This document shows positions 57,855-61,581 of a stretch of 61,581 nt of DNA, in pieces; the stretch's first letter is position 1, and each line of letters begins with the position of its first letter. Origin of the DNA: Fodinicola feengrottensis. GTDB taxonomy: Bacteria; Actinomycetota; Actinomycetes; Mycobacteriales; HKI-0501. The notes beneath the pieces were generated by a model. It was given only the letters and a program-made list of their open reading frames with translations, made no database searches and was not told where the DNA came from. The position numbers and the translations under genes were made by a program. The DNA lies in the NCBI RefSeq assembly GCF_010993775.1, contig NZ_WOTO01000056.1, positions 1-61,581 of the forward strand, written 5' to 3'.

Positions 57855-57909
57855 CTATGACATCAAAGTGACGTCACTGCAAGCTCGTGACATCACTTTG
57901 ATGTCATAG
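57855..57909. promoter_or_regulatory. double palindromic operator upstream of the HicB-like operon
   Basis: Two 23-bp inverted copies (57855-57877, 57887-57909) with a single mismatch and a 9-base loop. Each copy holds its own palindrome of the form TGACATCA-N3-TGANGTCA; the right-hand one is perfect. It begins 8 bp from the HicB-like ATG and touches the end of the GrpB gene. A ribbon-helix-helix protein binding as two dimers would fit well. Confidence 0.8.
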
Positions 57910-58474
57910 TGTGGGAAGTTGATCTCCATCGTCGGCTTGCCGAGGCTCGTCGACGATGGTCCGGATGACTTCGGTCTTGGCGTCGGCGTAGTCCTGTACG
58001 CGCTGCCACGTCTGCTGAGCCAGTTCGCGTTTGCGGGCCGCGTACCGTTCCCGCTCGGTGTCATTGCTCCGCAGACGATCGCGAAAAACGCAGCATCCGG
58101 TCGATTTCGGCTGCCCCTACGGTGAAAACGTGAAGGTTGATATTGGTGTCTGGGCCTTTGAGAAGCCGGTGTTCGAACCACTGCGGCTCGCGGATCCGCA
58201 ACACATAGCCCGCGGCCACCAAAGCCGGCACATACGCCGGTTCGTCGGCCGAGTCCGGGACGGCCAGCACAATGTCGATGATTGGCTTGGCGACCAGGCC
58301 TGGCACCGAAGTGGACCCAGCGTGCTCGATCCGTACGGCCGTTGGCCCGAGCAGGGAGTGGATCCTTTCGGCCTCCCGTTGGTAAAGCAGCGGCCACTGC
58401 GGGTCATATTCGGTGAGTGTGATGGGTGCGTTGTGCGGCTCGATCGCGCCGAGTGGAGTGTCATCGGTGGGCAT
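57904..58474 (-). CDS. GrpB/UPF0157 nucleotidyltransferase-like protein (frameshifted)
   Basis: About 190 residues. Family block ITLTEYDPQWPLLYQREAERIHSLLGPTAVRIEHAGSTSVPGLVAKPIIDIVLAVPD near the N-terminus; GSTSVPGLxAKPxIDI is the nucleotidyltransferase signature (GS with two acids). After a break near 58090 the true C-terminus is FRDRLRSNDTERERYAARKRELAQQTW, stopping at 57904. ATG 58474 has AAGGAC upstream. GrpB proteins have a nucleotidyltransferase fold; some act on coenzyme A biosynthesis, but in most the role is unknown. Not part of the DrrAB operon since the operator lies between. Confidence 0.8.
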
Positions 58475-58601
58475 CTCGCGGTTTGTCCTTCCGGAAGGCA
58501 GCCTTGAAGCGTACCGACCGCGGTGCCGCTCGGGCGACGCAGTGTCGTACCGCGGGCATAGCATCGGCGAAGCCATGATTCGTACGCACCGGGGAGGCCG
58601 C

Positions 58602-59525
58602 ATGACCACGCTCACCAATCGACCGAAGACGGCGCTGCTGGTCATCGACGTGCAGAACGGAGTCGTCGCGGATGCGTACGACCGGGACACCGTCGTCGCC
58701 AACATCGCCACGCTGGTTGACAAAGCCCGGGTGGCAGGCATCGACGTCGTCTGGATCCAGCACAACAACGACGATCTGGTCAAGGACACTGAGAACTGGC
58801 AGTTTGTGCCGGAGCTGAAGTGGGGTGCTGGCGAACCGGTCGTGCAAAAGCACTATGCCGACGCCTTCGAGGAAACCGACCTGGAGTCGGTGTTGGCCGC
58901 AGGAGGCATCGGCCGGGTCTATGTCGCGGGTGCGCAGACTGACGAATGCGTCCGCTCCACCCTGCACGGGGCTCTCGTCCGTGGCTACGACGCGACCCTG
59001 GTCGGGGACGCGCACACGACCGATGACATGTCGTCGTACGCGCGCGCCGACGCCCGACAAGGTCATTGCCCACACGAACCTTTACTGGCAATATCACACA
59101 CCGCTCCCGGCCGAATCGCCGGCACCGTCAGCACCGCCGATGCCGACTTCGGCGCTCCAGTTGCGACCACCGTTCAGCTCAAATATCACACCGTGACGCC
59201 ACGAATTTTCGTCACCGACGTGACCGCGGCCGTCGACTTTCTGAAGACGACTTTCGGTGCCACTGGCGAAATCGCGCCAGGACGCCCGGCCGAAATCCAG
59301 ATCGGCGACTCTCTCGTCATGGTGTCCGAGGCCGGCGAACGTGAGCTTTTCCCGGCTTTTCTCTACGTCTATGTTGACGACGCGGACGCCGCCTATCGCC
59401 GGGCGATCGATGCCGGCGCGGTCAGCGTGGAAGAGCCTTCGGACACCCCGTACGGTGACCGCCGCGCGATGGTCCGCGACCCGTTCGGCAACACCTTCCA
59501 AATCGCCCATCGGGCTGCTGTTTAG
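58602..59525 (+). CDS. isochorismatase-like cysteine hydrolase followed in frame by a VOC/glyoxalase domain
   Basis: 307 codons. Residues about 1-185 form a cysteine hydrolase: KTALLVIDVQNGVV (Asp), ELKWGAG (Lys) and AGAQTDECVRSTL (nucleophile Cys). Two opposite shifts (58990-59060 and near 59100) hide a stretch that reads TPDKVIAHTNLYWQYHT in the other frame. The frame then continues through AGTVSTADADF, where isochorismatase relatives usually stop, into a VOC/PhnB-type domain VTPRIFVTDVTAAVDFLKTTFGA ... GDRRAMVRDPFGNTFQIAHR. Either a genuine fusion or two genes joined by a lost stop/indel; a GTG at 59193 could start the VOC protein alone. ATG 58602 has GGGGAGG upstream. Substrates unknown. 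Confidence 0.75.
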   Translation: MTTLTNRPKTALLVIDVQNGVVADAYDRDTVVANIATLVDKARVAGIDVVWIQHNNDDLVKDTENWQFVPELKWGAGEPVVQKHYADAFEETDLESVLAAGGIGRVYVAGAQTDECVRSTLHGALVRGYDATLVGDAHTTDDMSSYARADARQGHCPHEPLLAISHTAPGRIAGTVSTADADFGAPVATTVQLKYHTVTPRIFVTDVTAAVDFLKTTFGATGEIAPGRPAEIQIGDSLVMVSEAGERELFPAFLYVYVDDADAAYRRAIDAGAVSVEEPSDTPYGDRRAMVRDPFGNTFQIAHRAAV

Positions 59526-59589
59526 ATCTCACCGACAGGGCCCTGGTGGTCGACGATGTCGAGCCAGCCCCCGCCTCTATGGTGGACAG

Positions 59590-60024
59590 ATGCCATCGGT
59601 CAAGCAGTTTCAAGTCACTTTCGATTGTGCGGAGCCAGAGCAGGTCGCTCGTTTTTGGTGCGAGGCGTTGGGGTATGTCGTGCCACCACCACCCGACGGG
59701 TTCGCTAGTTGGGCCGATTTCGATCGCTCGCTGCCGGCTGAGGAGCAGGGTTCAGCGTTTGCCTGCGTTGATCCCTCTGGCGTAGGACCGAGACTGTTCT
59801 TCCAGCGCGTTCCCGAAGGCAAGGTCGTCAAGAACCGGGTGCATCTTGACGTCCGGGTTGGCACCGGGCTGGTGGGCGAAGAACGGCTGGCCGCGCTCGA
59901 GGCCGAGTGCGCGCGACTGATCCCACTTGGTGCTGTCCGTGGACTACTGCAGGTCGCCGATGAGGTCAACGAGTCGTGTCTCGGAATGCAGGACATCGAG
60001 GGCAACGAGTTCTGTCTCGACTGA
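59590..60024 (+). CDS. VOC-family (glyoxalase-like) protein
   Basis: 144 residues, unbroken. Vicinal-oxygen-chelate fold: SVKQFQVTFDCAEPEQVARFWCEALGY, then PRLFFQRVPEGKVVKNRVHLDV and MQDIEGNEFCLD. Metal-type residues are His (RVHLD) and Glu (NEF). Glyoxalase_6-like; ligand unknown. ATG 59590 is the first start that keeps the N-terminal strand. It lies 64 bp after the isochorismatase-VOC gene, same strand; the GTG start of the next small gene is 81 bp beyond its stop. Confidence 0.86.
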   Translation: MPSVKQFQVTFDCAEPEQVARFWCEALGYVVPPPPDGFASWADFDRSLPAEEQGSAFACVDPSGVGPRLFFQRVPEGKVVKNRVHLDVRVGTGLVGEERLAALEAECARLIPLGAVRGLLQVADEVNESCLGMQDIEGNEFCLD

Positions 60025-60105
60025 TCGGCGCCAAAAAAGTCGACTCCACTGGGATCGTTTCACCGAGCGCCACGTCTACCGGAGTTATGCCGATCTGGGA
60101 CAGCC

Positions 60106-60324
60106 GTGTTGAATAATGCCGATGAGCGGCGGTCGCCGCTCGTCGGCACGTTTATCCTCGGAACGCTCTGGGGCGGATGGCCGGCGATGTTCCCGGCGCT
60201 GGACGCCTTCCGGAATTCGTTGCATGCGCAGCTGATCGCGTCGGTCGTGGCAGCGGTCGTCCTGGTTGTCATCACTCGTGGTCGATTCGGCTACCGGTCG
60301 GGTGGAGCCATTCTTTGTAGGTGA
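60106..60324 (+). CDS. small putative membrane protein
   Basis: 72 residues. A hydrophobic segment LVGTFILGTLWGGWPAMFPAL and a second one LIASVVAAVVLVVITRG suggest two membrane helices with a short N-terminal polar stretch. Start GTG 60106. It overlaps the 3' end of the convergent VOC gene by 53 bp. No family recognised; the reading frame agrees with two-helix topology, yet the overlap makes a spurious frame possible. Confidence 0.4.
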   Translation: MLNNADERRSPLVGTFILGTLWGGWPAMFPALDAFRNSLHAQLIASVVAAVVLVVITRGRFGYRSGGAILCR

Positions 60325-60696
60325 ACTCGAGGCTGTATCTGTCGGGATCCAAGACAGTGGCCGCGTAGTATCCGGGACCGTAGTAGAGCCGATCCGAGGG
60401 TGCGCCGTTGTCGGTCGCGCCGGCTGCCATAGCGGCGGTGTACGCCGCGTTGACGGCCTCTTTGGAGGGGGCGCGGTGAAGCCGACATGGGCGGCACGTC
60501 CGGCACTGACTCCCGCGCGTAGCCAGAGCGGGTACGTGTGGTCCTTGCCGAATCCCTTGAGGTCGGGGTGTCCTTCCGGGCCGGTCGAACCGTCGAAGTC
60601 GATGAGGTGGCTCAGGCCCAGGGGTTTCAATGCCTGGTTGTAAAACTCGATTGAGCGGTCCATGTCGCTCACCGTCAGAATAACGTGATCTATCAT
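60272..60696 (-). CDS. VOC-family (glyoxalase-like) protein (frameshifted)
   Basis: About 141 residues. N-terminus IDHVILTVSDMDRSIEFYNQALKPLG is a typical VOC start with metal His; middle strand YPLWLRAGVSAGRAAHVGFTAP with His; after a break near 60475 the other frame reads AVNAAYTAAMAAGATDNGAP and LYYGPGYYAATVLDPDRYSLEFTYKEW, giving the Glu metal ligand (SLEF), and stops at 60272. AAAGGAACC before ATG 60696. A member of the PhnB/lactoylglutathione-lyase-like group; not proved to be an enzyme. Convergent with the preceding VOC gene. Confidence 0.82.
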
Positions 60697-60951
60697 TGTC
60701 AGGGGTTCCTTTCTAGGAGCAGTAATGGCATGAGCCTAGAGCCAGACCTGGACTGTTTTGGTCCTGGTCTTGAGCAAGTGATGTGTTTCTTGTTTGGGAT
60801 GGTCCGGTGATCCAGGAGTTGCTCCCCAGAAGGGTGTCCCCAGGGCGCGAACACCGGGGATCGCCTTCATACCACCGCTGAACGCCGGCCAACCTTGGCT
60901 CGTATTCGGCCAGGATGATCGGTGATCATCGGTTCTAGCCGGACACAGACA
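60697..60951. other. gene-free stretch between VOC gene and the tRNA-derived region
   Basis: No convincing gene. Contains a hairpin-like pair AGACCTGGAC / GTCCTGGTCT near 60739-60768 with one mismatch, and short repeats TGATCC/GGTGATC. A weak antisense open frame (60736-61008) lacks a domain and crosses a terminator, so it is not called. Confidence 0.45.
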
Positions 60952-60991
60952 ACAAGCCCCTGACCGCCTTTTCGGCTGGTCAGGGGCTTGT
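60952..60991 (-). terminator. terminator downstream of the tRNA remnant
   Basis: Perfect 14-bp stem ACAAGCCCCTGACC (60952-60965) / 60978-60991 with a 12-base loop. On the minus strand the stem starts 17 bases past the CCA end of the tRNA-Arg remnant, the normal place for a tRNA terminator, which supports that side being original chromosome. Confidence 0.88.
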
Positions 60992-61007
60992 TTGTGCTGG
61001 TCACGCA

Positions 61008-61052
61008 TGGTGCCCCCGGGCAGAATCGAACTGCCGACACCCGCTTTAGGAG
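61008..61052 (-). other. 3' half of a tRNA-Arg(CCT) gene; likely integrase attachment site
   Basis: Read on the minus strand from 61052: anticodon loop CTCCTAA (anticodon CCT), AGCGG, variable GTGTC, T-stem GGCAG-TTCGATT-CTGCC, acceptor CGGGGGC, discriminator A and encoded CCA. The 5' half is absent: the base sequence before the anticodon loop cannot pair with AGCGG, and no GCCCCCG acceptor strand occurs in the 100 bases upstream. Homology stops exactly at the 5' side of the anticodon loop, as seen where tyrosine integrases recombine in tRNA genes. The element would then lie on the high-coordinate side. Confidence 0.72.
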
Positions 61053-61347
61053 GCCGCCCGACACTGCGGAAACCGGTGTCTACCTGCGAATACAGTGAAG
61101 TCTAGCGTCACTACGGCGGCATCCTGTGCCGGCCGTGCCGTCAAGTTCGCACCACGACCGGAACCACGACTTGCCGAGTTCCGGTCGAGGAGCGGTGGGG
61201 AAGATGTTCCGCAGGTTGGTCACGTTCTGTAGTCGCCGGTCGGTCGCTCTCCAAACTGGGCAGTGGCTACCTCGGTCCCTTCGCGTGCTTCCTGTCGTAC
61301 GGTGGGCTGCGTTGGGTAGTCCGATGACGAGACGGGAGGTCGGGACA

Positions 61348-61572
61348 TTGGGACGCAAGAACCTTGAGCTGACGGTCGTACGCAGGGGCGACAAGCTGAT
61401 GAACCTTGTCGTCGAGGCAGATCCCGACGATGCCGACGAGTTGCGGACGCTCCTACTCGACGCCATCCGGCGAGACGGCTGGAGCGACGACCGGATCAAC
61501 GAGTTCGAGCTCCAGATCCGCTACGCCGGCGACCGTAGCGTCCTCAAGACCTTCGTGATCAGCAGGAGATAG
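61348..61572 (+). CDS. small hypothetical protein
   Basis: 74 residues from TTG 61348, which has GGGAGG 9 bases upstream; ATG 61324 in the same frame is an alternative. Sequence is charged and soluble (ELTVVRRGDKLMNLVVEADPDDADELRTLLLDAIRRDGW, then ELQIRYAGDRSVLKTFVISRR); no family recognised. It lies just beyond the tRNA remnant, so it may be the first gene of an integrated element. Continuous through to the stop at 61572. Confidence 0.55.
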   Translation: MGRKNLELTVVRRGDKLMNLVVEADPDDADELRTLLLDAIRRDGWSDDRINEFELQIRYAGDRSVLKTFVISRR

Positions 61573-61581
61573 AGCCAGCAT

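Noticed and set aside
60736..61008. Minus-strand protein of 90 codons
   Set aside because: It reads through the tRNA terminator and has no domain or Shine-Dalgarno.
61008..61090. Complete tRNA gene
   Set aside because: No 5' acceptor strand or D-arm can be drawn; the anticodon stem does not pair beyond the loop.

Overview
This window is chromosomal DNA from a high-GC Gram-positive actinobacterium. The evidence is the strongly G/C-biased codon use, Tat-type and lipoprotein signals, a streptogrisin-like protease, a GAF-Fis regulator, an AlkZ-type glycosylase, a BioMNY biotin transporter, a DrrAB exporter and a PPOX/F420-type oxidoreductase. I cannot name the genus. Two properties run through the whole window. 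The palindrome CGTACG is far denser than base composition predicts. About fifty conserved reading frames break and resume one frame over, very often at a homopolymer, which looks like uncorrected read indels rather than decay. I therefore annotate most split genes as single CDSs and name the break.

Layout. 1-5651: a hydroxamate siderophore operon (PLP decarboxylase end, NIS synthetase, GNAT, N-hydroxylase, second NIS synthetase) in the same order as rhbBCDEF, followed at 4 bp by an acyl-CoA carboxyltransferase gene (5656-7434) whose 3' end runs into a 14-bp tandem repeat. 7355-9037: two secreted proteins of unknown role. 9329-13104: Ski2-like helicase, NTF2-fold protein, methyltransferase. 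13116-16877: epoxide hydrolase, GAF-Fis regulator and divergent SatP-type acetate transporter. 16961-21967: secreted lipase, AlkZ-like glycosylase, a TetR/Tat-SDR divergent pair and a MOSC protein. 21968-23198: 1.2 kb without a convincing gene but full of long-armed inverted repeats.

23199-31996: Tex, APC permease, ArsR-like regulator, ClpP, secreted ricin-type lectin, AraC regulator, methyltransferase. 32084-36493: a tightly coupled five-gene operon bioY - AMP ligase - thiolase - bioM - bioN. 36613-39126: GNAT, Tat-exported glycosidase-like protein, YciI protein. 39123-42417: a probable copper locus (secreted His-rich proteins, and a Met/His-rich permease preceded by a perfect palindrome containing TACCC-N5-GGGTA). 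42438-47620: NmrA-like protein, tetracycline-type ribosomal protection GTPase, PPOX oxidoreductase behind a SoxR-box-like promoter, epoxide hydrolase, DUF4126 protein.

47678-54638: a hypothetical protein, a SagB-type tandem nitroreductase, an S1 protease, GNAT, a secretory lipase divergent from a TetR gene with a shared palindrome, and a LuxR-type regulator. 54687-57846: a HicB-like - DUF4097 - DrrA - DrrB operon with a double palindromic operator at its head. 57904-60696: GrpB, an isochorismatase apparently joined to a glyoxalase domain, and two VOC proteins. 60952-61581: a terminator, then the 3' half of a tRNA-Arg(CCT) gene without its 5' half, which is what the edge of a tRNA-integrated element looks like; the element would lie to the right, beyond the window.
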